This document shows, piece after piece, positions 40,270 through 49,595 of a DNA stretch of 64,000 bases; positions within the stretch are counted from its first letter, which is position 1; every line of letters begins with the position of its first letter. A program made the position numbers and the translations under genes. The notes under the pieces are model-generated. The model was not told where the DNA came from. It saw only the letters and a program-made list of their open reading frames with translations, and made no database searches. The stretch spans positions 1 to 64,000 of the forward strand of contig CABSNM010000006.1 in the NCBI GenBank assembly GCA_902479065.1, written 5' to 3'. This stretch comes from an uncultured Collinsella sp. GTDB lineage: Bacteria > Actinomycetota > Coriobacteriia > Coriobacteriales > Coriobacteriaceae.

Positions 40270-42615
40270 CTATGAACGACCCCGTAAAAACTCAAGGGAC
40301 ACCAATGCAATGTCATCGTCCAGCGCCGATTCGGTAAATCGGTCAAGCTCGCCCAAGACCTTGCCGCAAATGCCCGACACGCCCTCCCCCGAAACAGAAA
40401 GCAGAAGGTCGCGCAAGCGCTGCTCGCCAAAGAACGCTCCGGTGCGGTCGCGGGCCTCAATCGTTCCATCCGTATACATGAAGAGCATGTCGCCGGGGGC
40501 GAACGTAAACACGCCTGTCTCGTACACCATGCTCTCAAAGGCACCGATTACGCCCGATTGGCATCCAAGCAGCTCAACCTCTCCCCCACGTGCCTCACCG
40601 CCACCCAGCGGCATCGACTCTGGCCTGATGACCATGGTCGGAGGGTGGCCCGCCGAACAATACGTTGCGCGTCCGGCCTTAAGGTCAATCTTGGCGATAA
40701 AGGCCGTCACGAACGTCTCGACCCTCGAAAAGCCCATGAGCATGCTGTTAAGGGAGCGTGCCATGCGGGCCGGTCCAGCGCCCTCCCAGGCATATGCCGT
40801 CAGGGCCGTCTTGACGAGCGCGGACATCGATGCGGCCTCAATGCCTTTGCCAGACACATCACCCAGAATCATGACGGCGCAGTCGTCGGGAAGACGGATG
40901 AGCGTATAGAAATCGCCGCCGACCAACGCCGAGTTCGTGGCCGACAGGTACACCGAATCGGTTGCGATACCCGGAACATCCCCCAGGGAATTTCTCATGC
41001 CGATCTGAAGGGTCTGAGCGATATGGCGCTCCTCGCGCTTTTGAGATTCGCCTTCGTAGATCAGTTCAAAGTCATGCGCCAAGTGCACCAAGTAGTCATA
41101 TTCAAGATCATCAATCGGCTCTTGGCTACCATCACGAAGCAGCAGCGCGCGCGTCGTCGGGCTCTTCGCAACAGAAGCAGGAACAATCGCGTCGTTACTG
41201 TGCCTGCCATCACCCTCAGAGCGCGGGCGCCCCGCCTCGATGCCGGAGTCAACGTAGAGACCTTGACAAGGCAGACCGTGCGCCCTAAGCCAGCCTCCCA
41301 TAGGCATCGATTCGTCAACGCGAGTTATACGGACGTGTTTAAGGTCCTCGGCACTCGTACCGCCCAAAACAGATGCCTCAAAGCCATCAGGGCCAGCCCC
41401 CAGACGTGCCGCTGGCGCCGTCGTGGAAAAGAAAAGCTTCTCGGGATCGTCCGGCAAAGCAACGCGACTGCCACCTTCAAAATCTATGACGTAGGAATCC
41501 AGACTGGCGTCATACTCAACAGGGCAAAAATGGCAGTTAAGCATATTGCAGATCTCGGACGATACCGCCTGGGTAGCCGCGGCGGAATCGTCTAGAAAGG
41601 CAAACAACTCATCACGCAAGACATTGAGCGAGCGGCCAAGCTCGGCCGTGCGACGGGAGCGAAGGCTCGATGCCATGCCGACCAGCTGGATAGACAGGTA
41701 ATCGCAAATGACCTCGAGCACATTAACGTCATAGGCGAGCGGTGCCTGGGGGCGTTTCCAACCAACTTCCAGCACGCCAAGAATCTGCGTACCGTAAAAA
41801 ACGGGAAGACAGATCTCGTTGCGGTACGGAGGCATATCCTGCATGCGCAACAGGTGCTTAGAACGATTGTCCAGGTCCATAAACATACCGGAGGCGGCCT
41901 TATCACCCTCAAGGTCCTGTTGAATCGACAAGCGACAGGCACGCGACTCGCGAAGAACATACGTCGGAATGCCAGCGCCATACGGCAAAAACTCGGGCAG
42001 GTAGCTGTCGTACAGCTCCTTGGAAACACCGCGTAGCTTAAAACCGCCGCTCTCAGAAAAATAGATAGCGGCACCCGAAGCATCGAGCGTTCCTACAAGC
42101 TGGTTCAAAACGGTATCAAGTAGGCTGGGCAGCTCATCGGAGCCCACGGTACTCATAATGACCGAGAGCGTGCCAGAGAGGCGCTTGTTCGCCACTCTAA
42201 GCTCCGATAACGCACGCTTGAGCTGACGGTCGTGCGAATACTGTTCTTCGATGCTATGGAGCGCCACCAGGACACGTGGCGCGCGGCGCCCAAAGATGCG
42301 TGGAGGCGTTACGGAGCCCGCACGAACCAAGACGGGGATAAAGGAGCCGTCACTCAGCTTGAGCATCAGTTCGTTCTCGGAGCCATCAGTTTCAAATGGC
42401 AGACGATGTTCCGTCGCACGTTCAAAAGCTGATGAGTACAGGACGTCTTTAACATCTCCACCGATGACGTCGGCGCGTTCCTCGCACATCAAACCAAGTA
42501 AGCGATTATTCACATGCAGAATGGTTCCGTCGAGCTCACAGATGATGACAGCATCGCTCGTGATCTCGACTAGTTGGGCAACGTCTGCCCACTCGTTGCG
42601 TTCAAGCGTTTCCAT
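40270..42615 (-). CDS. PAS-GAF-PP2C sensor phosphatase (RsbU/SpoIIE-like)
   Basis: 781 residues. A PAS domain (about 10-110, TSDAVIICELDGTILHVNNR) and a GAF domain (about 155-330) are sensory. A linker of about 200 residues follows. The C-terminal PP2C-type phosphatase (about 540-781) has metal-binding VGGDFYTL, GDVSGKGIEA, MYTDGTIEA and DDIALV. It is soluble and probably senses a cytoplasmic ligand or redox cue, then dephosphorylates a STAS protein, most likely the neighbouring fusion. ATG 42615 is used; an in-frame GTG at 42627 is possible. Confidence 0.9.
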   Translation of the reverse strand: METLERNEWADVAQLVEITSDAVIICELDGTILHVNNRLLGLMCEERADVIGGDVKDVLYSSAFERATEHRLPFETDGSENELMLKLSDGSFIPVLVRAGSVTPPRIFGRRAPRVLVALHSIEEQYSHDRQLKRALSELRVANKRLSGTLSVIMSTVGSDELPSLLDTVLNQLVGTLDASGAAIYFSESGGFKLRGVSKELYDSYLPEFLPYGAGIPTYVLRESRACRLSIQQDLEGDKAASGMFMDLDNRSKHLLRMQDMPPYRNEICLPVFYGTQILGVLEVGWKRPQAPLAYDVNVLEVICDYLSIQLVGMASSLRSRRTAELGRSLNVLRDELFAFLDDSAAATQAVSSEICNMLNCHFCPVEYDASLDSYVIDFEGGSRVALPDDPEKLFFSTTAPAARLGAGPDGFEASVLGGTSAEDLKHVRITRVDESMPMGGWLRAHGLPCQGLYVDSGIEAGRPRSEGDGRHSNDAIVPASVAKSPTTRALLLRDGSQEPIDDLEYDYLVHLAHDFELIYEGESQKREERHIAQTLQIGMRNSLGDVPGIATDSVYLSATNSALVGGDFYTLIRLPDDCAVMILGDVSGKGIEAASMSALVKTALTAYAWEGAGPARMARSLNSMLMGFSRVETFVTAFIAKIDLKAGRATYCSAGHPPTMVIRPESMPLGGGEARGGEVELLGCQSGVIGAFESMVYETGVFTFAPGDMLFMYTDGTIEARDRTGAFFGEQRLRDLLLSVSGEGVSGICGKVLGELDRFTESALDDDIALVSLEFLRGRS

Positions 42616-42645
42616 CGTGGACCCCACCGTCTATCGGTAACAAAA

Positions 42646-42664
42646 AAGCCTCCGAAGAGGCTTC
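42646..42664 (-). terminator. Terminator of tRNA-Leu
   Basis: AGAAGCCTC/GGAGGCTT stem with a UUC loop and a U6 run in minus-strand RNA. Confidence 0.85.
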
Positions 42665-42674
42665 TCAAATGCGA

Positions 42675-42764
42675 TGGTGTCGGAGGCGGGACTTGAACCC
42701 GCATGACCAAAAAGCGGTCACTAGCACCTCAAGCTAGCGCGTCTGCCAATTCCGCCACTCCGAC
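42675..42764 (-). tRNA. tRNA-Leu (GAG)
   Basis: 90 bases with encoded CCA and a long variable arm (GACCGC...GGTC). Anticodon loop TTGAGGT between CTAGC/GCTAG, acceptor GTCGGAG. Class II tRNA. Confidence 0.95.
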
Positions 42765-42821
42765 ATGCTATGTTGTTGATTCGCAGTTCGTTTTGTTGGA
42801 CCCGCGCGTTCAACGAGGAAG

Positions 42822-42851
42822 ATAATAACCTATGATTCGAGAACTGTGCAA
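42822..42851 (-). promoter_or_regulatory. tRNA-Leu promoter
   Basis: -35 TTGCAC (42851-42846) and -10 TTATTA/TATTAT (42828-42822) at 17-18 bp, with AAAAAAGTGCTTGC upstream. Confidence 0.7.
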
Positions 42852-42908
42852 GCACTTTTTTCAAAAAAGTTTACGAATTTGTAAATGCGCAGATAGACTG
42901 ACCTGTTC

Positions 42909-43033
42909 GGGCAGGAATGAGGTTGCTTTCCAACGCGTCCTCGGGCATGCGGCATTATTTTGATCTGCGCTTCGCGCTACAAAATAATGCCGCCCCCTGC
43001 GGAATGCGTTGGAAAGCAACCTCATTCCTGCCC
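42909..43033. repeat. Long bulged inverted repeat
   Basis: Perfect 28-bp outer arms (42909-42936 and 43006-43033). Inside lies a second perfect 13-bp stem CGGCATTATTTTG (about 42950-42962) with its complement (about 42980-42992), and a GC-rich loop. Same two-stem plan as 43214-43345 but unrelated sequence. No gene inside. Confidence 0.92.
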
Positions 43034-43094
43034 TAGGGACACATGCTTCAGGCACAGTTCTCAAACATGTTCTGGGGGCTGATGCAAATTTGGT

Positions 43095-43149
43095 GGCTCG
43101 GCTTTGCCGAGCCCTTATATGGGGAGGTCGGAGCTAAAGCTCCGGCCTC
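43095..43149. repeat. Two short hairpins
   Basis: GGCTCGGC-ttt-GCCGAGCC at 43095-43113 and a 12-bp stem at 43124-43149 (one mismatch). They lie between two large inverted repeats in the gene-free 42765-43361 interval. Confidence 0.75.
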
Positions 43150-43213
43150 ACTCAATTTCTTATTAGATTAAGTGAGCGATCAAGGAATCGCACCCCTCTG
43201 CAGCGGTAACACA

Positions 43214-43345
43214 GGGCCCGTGCTGGACTTAGTTTTCAGAACATTCGGCAGACCAGGAAACCCCCTTATCCGCGGCTCCGAAGGAGCAGGATAAGGGGGT
43301 TTCCATGGTCGAGGACGTTCTGAAAACTAAGTCCAGCGCGGGCCC
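43214..43345. repeat. Long bulged inverted repeat after oppF
   Basis: 29-bp outer arms (43214-43242 and 43317-43345), 28 of 29 paired, starting GGGCCCG-TGCTGGACTTAG. The inner perfect 16-bp stem is GGAAACCCCCTTATCC with its complement, and a loop GCGGCTCCGAAGGAGCA contains a small stem of its own. It lies 16 bp past the oppF stop. Confidence 0.93.
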
Positions 43346-43361
43346 GGACGATAACAACCGG

Positions 43362-44390
43362 CTACAGGTCAATGTGCGATTCCTTGATCGGGAACGGCTC
43401 CGCGAAGTGGCACGCGCAGCAGTGACCCGGTGCGACTTCCTTAAACTCGGGAAGCTTCTCAGAGCAGATGCCCTGCGCGATCGGGCAGCGAGTGTGGAAA
43501 CGGCAGCCGGTCGGCGGATCCAGCGGTGACGGCGGATCGCCGGCGAGGATGATGCGCTTACGGGTCTTCTGGATATCCGGATCGGGAACCGGCACGGCAG
43601 ACAGCAGCGACTGCGTGTACGGATGGTGAGGCTCGCTATAGAGCGTCTTCCAGTCCGAAACCTCAACCATCTTACCCAGATACATAACGGCAACGCGATC
43701 GGAAATGTGCTGCACGACGGACAGGTCGTGAGCGATAAACAGATACGCGGTACCGAACTTGTCCTGCAGTTCCTTGAGCAGGTTCAGAACCTGGGCCTGA
43801 ATGGACACATCCAGAGCGGAAACCGGCTCGTCGCAGATAATCAGCTTAGGCTTCAGCGCAAATGCACGGGCAATGCCGACACGCTGACGCTGACCGCCGG
43901 AGAACTCATGAGGATAGCGGTTAATGTGCTCGGGGTTCAGTCCGACAACGTCGAGAAGCTCGCGGACGCGCTCAATGCGCTCCTCCTTGGTGCCCACGCC
44001 GTGAATGGTCATGGGCTCGGAGACGATCTCGCCGATGGTCATGCGGGGATTCAGCGAAGCATAGGGATCCTGGAAGATAAACTGCATCTCGCGACGCATG
44101 TCCTTGATCTCATGCTTGCTCATCTCGGCAACATCTTTACCCTGGAAGAACACCTTACCGGCGGTCGGCTTGGTCAGGCGCATGATGGTACGGCCCGTGG
44201 TGGACTTACCGCAACCAGACTCGCCGACTAGGCCAAAGGTCTCGCCAGGATAAATCTCAAAAGAGATGTCGTTTACGGCAGAGACGACGCGCTTGGAAAA
44301 ACGCTTGGCGAACATGCCGGACTCAGCGGGGAACTCCTTAGAGAGGTGCTCGACCTTCAGCAGCGGAGTACGCTCGTTGGTATCTGCCAT
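43362..44390 (-). CDS. oppF: Oligopeptide ABC transporter ATPase OppF
   Basis: 342 residues. Walker A GESGCGKST, signature LSGGQRQRVGIA, Walker B ICDEPVSALDVSIQ, and the OppF/DppF C-terminal oligopeptide extension with GCRFHTRCPIAQGIC. Pairs with OppD to power peptide import. The start codon overlaps the oppD stop by 1 bp, indicating translational coupling. Last gene of the transcript, followed by a complex hairpin region. Confidence 0.96.
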   Translation of the reverse strand: MADTNERTPLLKVEHLSKEFPAESGMFAKRFSKRVVSAVNDISFEIYPGETFGLVGESGCGKSTTGRTIMRLTKPTAGKVFFQGKDVAEMSKHEIKDMRREMQFIFQDPYASLNPRMTIGEIVSEPMTIHGVGTKEERIERVRELLDVVGLNPEHINRYPHEFSGGQRQRVGIARAFALKPKLIICDEPVSALDVSIQAQVLNLLKELQDKFGTAYLFIAHDLSVVQHISDRVAVMYLGKMVEVSDWKTLYSEPHHPYTQSLLSAVPVPDPDIQKTRKRIILAGDPPSPLDPPTGCRFHTRCPIAQGICSEKLPEFKEVAPGHCCACHFAEPFPIKESHIDL

Positions 44391-45481
44391 TACGCCTCGC
44401 CTCCCTTCTTGGAATCCATGCGCGTACGGGACGTCTCAGGAGCGTTCTTGAGGAACTCGGGGTCACCGGAATAGTGGCACGCAGAATAGTGACCGTACTC
44501 GGTGACAACACGCTCGGGGCGCTGCTTGCGGCACTTATCGGTTGCATAAGGGCAACGAGGCGAGAACACGCAGCCCTCGGGCAGGTTCATGAGCGAAGGC
44601 GGATTGCCGTGAATCGGCGTAAGCGGCTTCTTCTCATCGATGGCCTGCTCCGGGATGGAGCGGATAAGGCCCCAGGTGTAGGGGTGGCGGCTCTCGTAGA
44701 AGATTTCCTCGGCAGTACCGAACTCGACGGGACGGCCGGCGTACATAACCATGATCTTGTCGGCCATATCAGCGACAACACCCAGGTCATGGGTAATCAT
44801 GATGATGGCGTTGCCGTTCTTCTCCTGCATTTCCTGCATAAGCTCAATAATCTGAGCCTGGATGGTAACGTCCAGGGCAGTCGTGGGCTCATCGGCAATC
44901 AGAATATCGGGATCGCAGGCAAGAGCCATGGCAATCATGACGCGCTGACGCATACCGCCAGAGAACTGGTGCGGATACTCATTGACGCGCTTCTCGGGTT
45001 CAGGAATGCCAACGAGGTCCAAAAGCTCGGTGGCGCGCTTGAGCGCCTCCTGCTTGGAGTAACCGCGATGCAGACGAAGGCCCTCGCCCACCTGCTTGCC
45101 GATCTTATAGACCGGGTTCAAGGAGGTCATAGGATCCTGGAAAATCATCGCGATATCGTTACCGCGAATGTGCTGCATCTCTTCCTCGGTCATCTCAAGG
45201 ATAGAACGACCGCGATAGCGAACGTCGCCGCCCTCAATCTTTCCCGGAGGCATCGAGATAAGACCCATGATGGTCATGGCGGTCACGGACTTGCCAGAGC
45301 CGGACTCGCCGACGACGCCCAGGGTCTCGCCGCGATCGAGCGTGTAGGAGACACCGTCGACAGCGCGAACAATGCCATCCTCGGTGTGGAAATACATCTT
45401 AAGGTCATCGACCTCGAGCAGATGCTGGCCCTCGGGAACCGGCTGGTCCTTCAGGTCCACATAGTTCTTGTTCTTCTTCAT
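44390..45481 (-). CDS. oppD: Oligopeptide ABC transporter ATPase OppD
   Basis: 363 residues. Walker A GESGSGKS, signature FSGGMRQRVMIA, Walker B IADEPTTALDVT. The C-terminal extension has GCVFSPRCPYATDKC, whose cysteines can hold a 4Fe-4S cluster in family members. It lies 2 bp after oppC and overlaps oppF. Same operon as oppA-oppC. Confidence 0.96.
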   Translation of the reverse strand: MKKNKNYVDLKDQPVPEGQHLLEVDDLKMYFHTEDGIVRAVDGVSYTLDRGETLGVVGESGSGKSVTAMTIMGLISMPPGKIEGGDVRYRGRSILEMTEEEMQHIRGNDIAMIFQDPMTSLNPVYKIGKQVGEGLRLHRGYSKQEALKRATELLDLVGIPEPEKRVNEYPHQFSGGMRQRVMIAMALACDPDILIADEPTTALDVTIQAQIIELMQEMQEKNGNAIIMITHDLGVVADMADKIMVMYAGRPVEFGTAEEIFYESRHPYTWGLIRSIPEQAIDEKKPLTPIHGNPPSLMNLPEGCVFSPRCPYATDKCRKQRPERVVTEYGHYSACHYSGDPEFLKNAPETSRTRMDSKKGGEA

Positions 45482-45483
45482 CC

Positions 45484-46419
45484 TTATGCGTCCTTCATCT
45501 TGACGTCGAGGGCGTCGCGCAGACCGTCACCCAGCAGGGTGAAGGCGAGCACCGTCGAGAGAATTGCCAGACCGGGCATGATCATCATCCAGGGAGCGGT
45601 CAGAAGATACTGCTGACCGTCCTGAATCATGGAGCCCCACGAAGGCGTAGGCGGAATAACGCCCATGCCGAGGAAGGACAGAGCGGACTCGGTCAGAATG
45701 GCGCCACCAATGTTCATGGTCGCGTAGACCACGATGGAGGCGACGGAGTTCGGGAAGATGTGACGCACGACGATACGAGCATCGGATGCACCCATCGCGC
45801 GCGCAGCATCAACATAGTCATTTTCCTTGACCGTCAGGATCGCGGATCGGAAGACGCGCGCAATCGAAGGCCAGCCGAGAATACCGATGGCGATAAAGAC
45901 GTTCTGAAGGCCACGGCCAATAACGGCGATCATGGCGACAACGAACAGCACGTACGGGAACGCCAGGAAGATGTCCGCACAGCGCATGATGATCGTATCC
46001 CAGATGCCGCCGTAGAAACCGGCCAGAGCACCCATGACCAGACCAATTAGCGTGGAGATCGCGGTGGCCATAATGCCGACGGACAGCGAAACGCGTGCAC
46101 CGTAGATAACACGGACGAGAATGTCACGACCGAGGGCATCGGTGCCAAACGGGTGCTCGGCACACGGAGCCAGCAGCGATGTCTCGGCCATGGTGGTCGA
46201 ATCGGAAGCCGTCGGCGAACCGAGCCAGGGCTTAGCCCACAGATCGGCGGTCAGGGCAACCAAAACGACGATGATAATCCAGCAGACACCGATAACGGCG
46301 AGCTTGTTCTTGCGAAGACGCTTAAAAGCGTCGCCCCACAGCGTGCGGGACTTGGCGGGAGCAGATGCGGCCTTGGTGGCGGTAGCCTGCTCCTGAGACT
46401 GAGAATCAGTTTCTTGCAT
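45484..46419 (-). CDS. oppC: Oligopeptide ABC permease OppC
   Basis: 311 residues, about six transmembrane helices with an N-terminal cytoplasmic tail rich in Gln/Ala/Lys. The EAA coupling loop is DYVDAARAMGASDARIVVRHIFPN, here with the usual glycine after Ala-Ser. It lies 14 bp after oppB and 2 bp before oppD. Confidence 0.95.
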   Translation of the reverse strand: MQETDSQSQEQATATKAASAPAKSRTLWGDAFKRLRKNKLAVIGVCWIIIVVLVALTADLWAKPWLGSPTASDSTTMAETSLLAPCAEHPFGTDALGRDILVRVIYGARVSLSVGIMATAISTLIGLVMGALAGFYGGIWDTIIMRCADIFLAFPYVLFVVAMIAVIGRGLQNVFIAIGILGWPSIARVFRSAILTVKENDYVDAARAMGASDARIVVRHIFPNSVASIVVYATMNIGGAILTESALSFLGMGVIPPTPSWGSMIQDGQQYLLTAPWMMIMPGLAILSTVLAFTLLGDGLRDALDVKMKDA

Positions 46420-46433
46420 GAGACGTACCTCCC

Positions 46434-47471
46434 TTAGGCCTTATCCGACGGACCGCCAAGGCGGATGCGCGGGTCGAGGAATGCATAGCTAATGTCGACG
46501 AGCAGGTTGATCACCATGACGACGACGACGATGAGCGTAACGCCGCCCATAACGATGGGCCAGTCACGCATGCTAATGGCGCGATAGACCTCATAGCCGA
46601 TACCGGGCCAGTTAAAGACCGTCTCGGTCAGGATGGCGCCCGAAAGCATGCCGCCAAAGTCGACACCAATATAGGTAACGACGGGGATGAGTGCATTCTT
46701 AAGCGCATGCTTGACGATGATCGCACGATTAGAGAGACCCTTGGCCTTTGCTGTACGGATGTAATCCTGGTTCATGACGTCAAGCAGCTGCGAGCGCATG
46801 ATGCGCGCAGCATAAGCGGTCGAAACCGAAGCCAGCGTAATGGTCGGAAGCACATAGTGCATCCAATCCTGATACTGAGAGCTGGAACCGCCGGCACCCG
46901 AGATCGGCATGGAGATTGCACCGCCCGTGGCGTCCTTGAGGATGACGCCAAAGAACAGCTGCAACAACATACCGAGCCAGAAGGCCGGGACCGCAACGAG
47001 GATCGACGTGGTAAGCGTTACCAAAATATCCCAGAAGGAATACCGCTTTACCGCCGAAATGATACCCGCACCGATACCCATAATTGCCTCGAGCACGATG
47101 GCGCACGCGGCAAGTTTGACCGTATACGGATACTTCTGGGCAAAGATTTCCGTAACCGGCAGCTTGCGCTGATACGAATTGCCCAGATCGCCATGAAGCA
47201 GGCCGTTCATGTAATACAAGTAACGGTCCACGAGCGACGTTTGAACGGGATCGCCGTTCTCGTCAAGAATCGCGTTGCCGTCCTCGTCCGACTGGACTAG
47301 GTGATAGCGGACGCGAAGCTGAAGCTCCACCTCGGGGGACAGAGCCTTGTCTCCACCGATCAGCTTGATCGGATCTCCCGGCACGATATTCTGGAGGGCG
47401 AACAGAATCAGCGTAACGCCCAAAAACACCGGGATGAACTGAAGCACACGTTTAACGATGTACTTACCCAT
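46434..47471 (-). CDS. oppB: Oligopeptide ABC permease OppB
   Basis: 345 residues with about six transmembrane helices. The N-terminus YIVKRVLQFIPVFLGVTLILF and the EAA loop DYIRTAKAKGLSNRAIIVKH are typical. A longer extracytoplasmic loop between helices 1 and 2 (about residues 45-100) contains a DEDGNAILDENGDP stretch resembling Asp/Gly-rich turns. The ATG at 47471 follows AGGGGAG. Confidence 0.95.
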   Translation of the reverse strand: MGKYIVKRVLQFIPVFLGVTLILFALQNIVPGDPIKLIGGDKALSPEVELQLRVRYHLVQSDEDGNAILDENGDPVQTSLVDRYLYYMNGLLHGDLGNSYQRKLPVTEIFAQKYPYTVKLAACAIVLEAIMGIGAGIISAVKRYSFWDILVTLTTSILVAVPAFWLGMLLQLFFGVILKDATGGAISMPISGAGGSSSQYQDWMHYVLPTITLASVSTAYAARIMRSQLLDVMNQDYIRTAKAKGLSNRAIIVKHALKNALIPVVTYIGVDFGGMLSGAILTETVFNWPGIGYEVYRAISMRDWPIVMGGVTLIVVVVMVINLLVDISYAFLDPRIRLGGPSDKA

Positions 47472-47501
47472 ACCACTCCCCTATCTAGGGATTAACCTAA
47501 A

Positions 47502-47531
47502 TGGGATGCCGATCGCCAGACCGGCATCCCA
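47502..47531 (-). terminator. Hairpin between oppA and oppB
   Basis: TGGGATGCCG/CCGGCATCCCA stem with only a short U-tract. Partial termination would give more OppA than membrane components. Confidence 0.6.
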
Positions 47532-47627
47532 AAATTACCATCAGCCAGTTTACCCCAGGTTAGGGAGAACTGTATGTTTCCCATGAGGTCTACGTAAATA
47601 CTTGACCCTCACGGAAGCTGCAAACTC

Positions 47628-49304
47628 TTAGGCGAGCTCAGCGGTACCCAGCTCGGCATGCTTCTGCGGATCGACATAGAGGTGCTTGATGCGATCGGAA
47701 CCGACGATGGTGTGCGTGTAGAACATCACAGGGATGACCGGGCAGTCGGCAGCGACCATTGCGTCGGCCTCCTGCATCTTAGCGACGCGCTCCTTGTCGT
47801 CAACAATAGTACGAGCCTCGTCGACCTTGGCGTCGAACTCGGGGTTGCTGTAACCAGAGCGGTTGTCGCCACCGAGGGAGTCGGAGTGGAACAGCGGATA
47901 CAGGAAGTTGTCCATGATCGGGTAGTCGGCAATCCAACCCAGACGACCGAACTGATAGTTAAAGTTCTGATACTGCTCGAGCAGGGCAGACCACTCAGGG
48001 GTATCGGAGACAGCGGTAACGCCAACCTTGGCGAGGTCGCCGATGATGGACTCCATGATCTCCTTGTGACCGCCGTCCTGGTTGTAGGAAAGGGTCACGC
48101 TAATGCCACGATCCCCGTTAGCGCCAGCGGGAGCAACCTTGTCGAGGTACTCGTTAGCCTTGTCGACATCGTAGGCGCAGAACTCCCATGCGCCCTCCTT
48201 GTAGCCATCGATGCCCGGAGGAACAATGCCGTCGGCAGGGGTACGGGTACCCTTGAAGATGGTCTTGCAGATGGCCTCACGGTTGATGGCCAGGGAGATG
48301 CCCCTACGCAAGTCGGCGTTGTTGAACGGCTCGGCCGTGGTGTTGCAGGTCAGATAGTACGTGGAAGGCTCGGCGCCGAGCAGCATGCGCTCGCCGTCAC
48401 CCATGGTGTAGCCGTCCTTGGACACGCCGCGATCCTTCTTGGCGGCATCGATCTGAGCAACGGGAACGTCGCAGACATCGAGGTTACCGGCCTGGAACTC
48501 CTTGTAAGCAGTCTCCATGTCCTTGATGACCTGGAAGTGGATGCTATCGATCTTGGCCTTGTCGCCATAGTAATCGTCGAACTTCTTAAGGTTGATCTCC
48601 TGACCATCCTCCCACTTGCCGTCCATCATGAACGGGCCGTTACCGACCGGTGCAAGATAGAAGCTCTTGACATCGGACTCGGCGCACTCGGGAACCGGGG
48701 CCAGAGCCGGGTGAGAGGCGACGAAGGGGAAGTCGGCGTAAGCGGAAGACAGCTTGACGACGAGGGTCTCATCGTCGGGGCAAGTAACACCGCTGAGCTC
48801 GGTAGCGTTACCGGCAAGCAGGTCGTCATAGCCCTCGACCATAGAAAGGTGATAGGAGACCTCGGAAGGGCCGTACTCGGTAGCGATGGCCGACTTGGTG
48901 TTGACCAGACGCTCCCAACCGAGCTTGAAGGACTTGGAGGTAACGTCGTCACCGTTGTGGAACTTGGCCTTCTTGATCTTGAAGGTGAACTCGGTGGCGT
49001 CGTCGTTGGCCTCAAAGGACTCGCAAGCCAGCGGAACGATCTCGCCCTTCTCGGCGTCATAAGAGGTCAGAGCATCAAAGAGCTGGTACTCGACCTGAGT
49101 GCCCTGGTCCTCCTGGACGTTATAGGGGTCGATGCAGACCGGGTTGTTGATGTAGAAGTTCAGCGTCGAACCGGACTCAGAACCGGAAGCGTCGCCGCCC
49201 TTCTTGCCGCATGCGGCAAGAAAAGCCATGGAGCTCGCAGCAAGGGTACCGCCGACAAAGGCGCGACGACCCATAACGGGCTGGTGGAACATAGAATCAG
49301 CCAT
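47628..49304 (-). CDS. oppA: Oligopeptide-binding lipoprotein OppA
   Basis: 558 residues of the SBP_bac_5 family. The signal peptide has both a twin-arginine-like MGRRAFVGG and a lipobox LAAC followed by GKKGGDAS, so it may be a Tat-exported lipoprotein. The mature protein contains the hallmark QLFDALTSYD, FKIKKAKFHNGDDVTS and PSTYYLTCNTTAEPFNNADLRRGIS. Binds oligopeptides for the OppBCDF importer. ATG at 49304 follows AAGGAGG. First gene of the operon. Confidence 0.95.
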   Translation of the reverse strand: MADSMFHQPVMGRRAFVGGTLAASSMAFLAACGKKGGDASGSESGSTLNFYINNPVCIDPYNVQEDQGTQVEYQLFDALTSYDAEKGEIVPLACESFEANDDATEFTFKIKKAKFHNGDDVTSKSFKLGWERLVNTKSAIATEYGPSEVSYHLSMVEGYDDLLAGNATELSGVTCPDDETLVVKLSSAYADFPFVASHPALAPVPECAESDVKSFYLAPVGNGPFMMDGKWEDGQEINLKKFDDYYGDKAKIDSIHFQVIKDMETAYKEFQAGNLDVCDVPVAQIDAAKKDRGVSKDGYTMGDGERMLLGAEPSTYYLTCNTTAEPFNNADLRRGISLAINREAICKTIFKGTRTPADGIVPPGIDGYKEGAWEFCAYDVDKANEYLDKVAPAGANGDRGISVTLSYNQDGGHKEIMESIIGDLAKVGVTAVSDTPEWSALLEQYQNFNYQFGRLGWIADYPIMDNFLYPLFHSDSLGGDNRSGYSNPEFDAKVDEARTIVDDKERVAKMQEADAMVAADCPVIPVMFYTHTIVGSDRIKHLYVDPQKHAELGTAELA

Positions 49305-49543
49305 GCCATCCTCCTTATGAGATAGGACAAAGTAAGTTCGGTCGGGCAACGTCAAGACAGCCCAATCGAACCATTCAAACGCGGTCCGCCGTTTTGGCTG
49401 GTTATACAAAGCGGGCCAACGTATTGCAATACAGTAGCGCATTTTATGCACGATTTGGGGCTAATTCCGGTTAACGGTCGAGATTTTCTTTAGTTGGGCG
49501 AAGTATATGAGGATATTTTGACTCTGTTACAAATATGTAAACA

Positions 49544-49573
49544 AAAAGGGTCCCGCACTTGCGGAACCCTTTT
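49544..49573 (-). terminator. Terminator of secG
   Basis: 13-bp stem (49544-49556 with 49561-49573, one mismatch) and a U5 run in minus-strand RNA. Confidence 0.88.
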
Positions 49574-49595
49574 CAAGTATTTATGTGGCTCGAGC

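Noticed and set aside
47658..49325. Long frame antisense to oppA
   Set aside because: Mirrors oppA codon structure; Val/Leu/Gly-rich and without recognisable domain.
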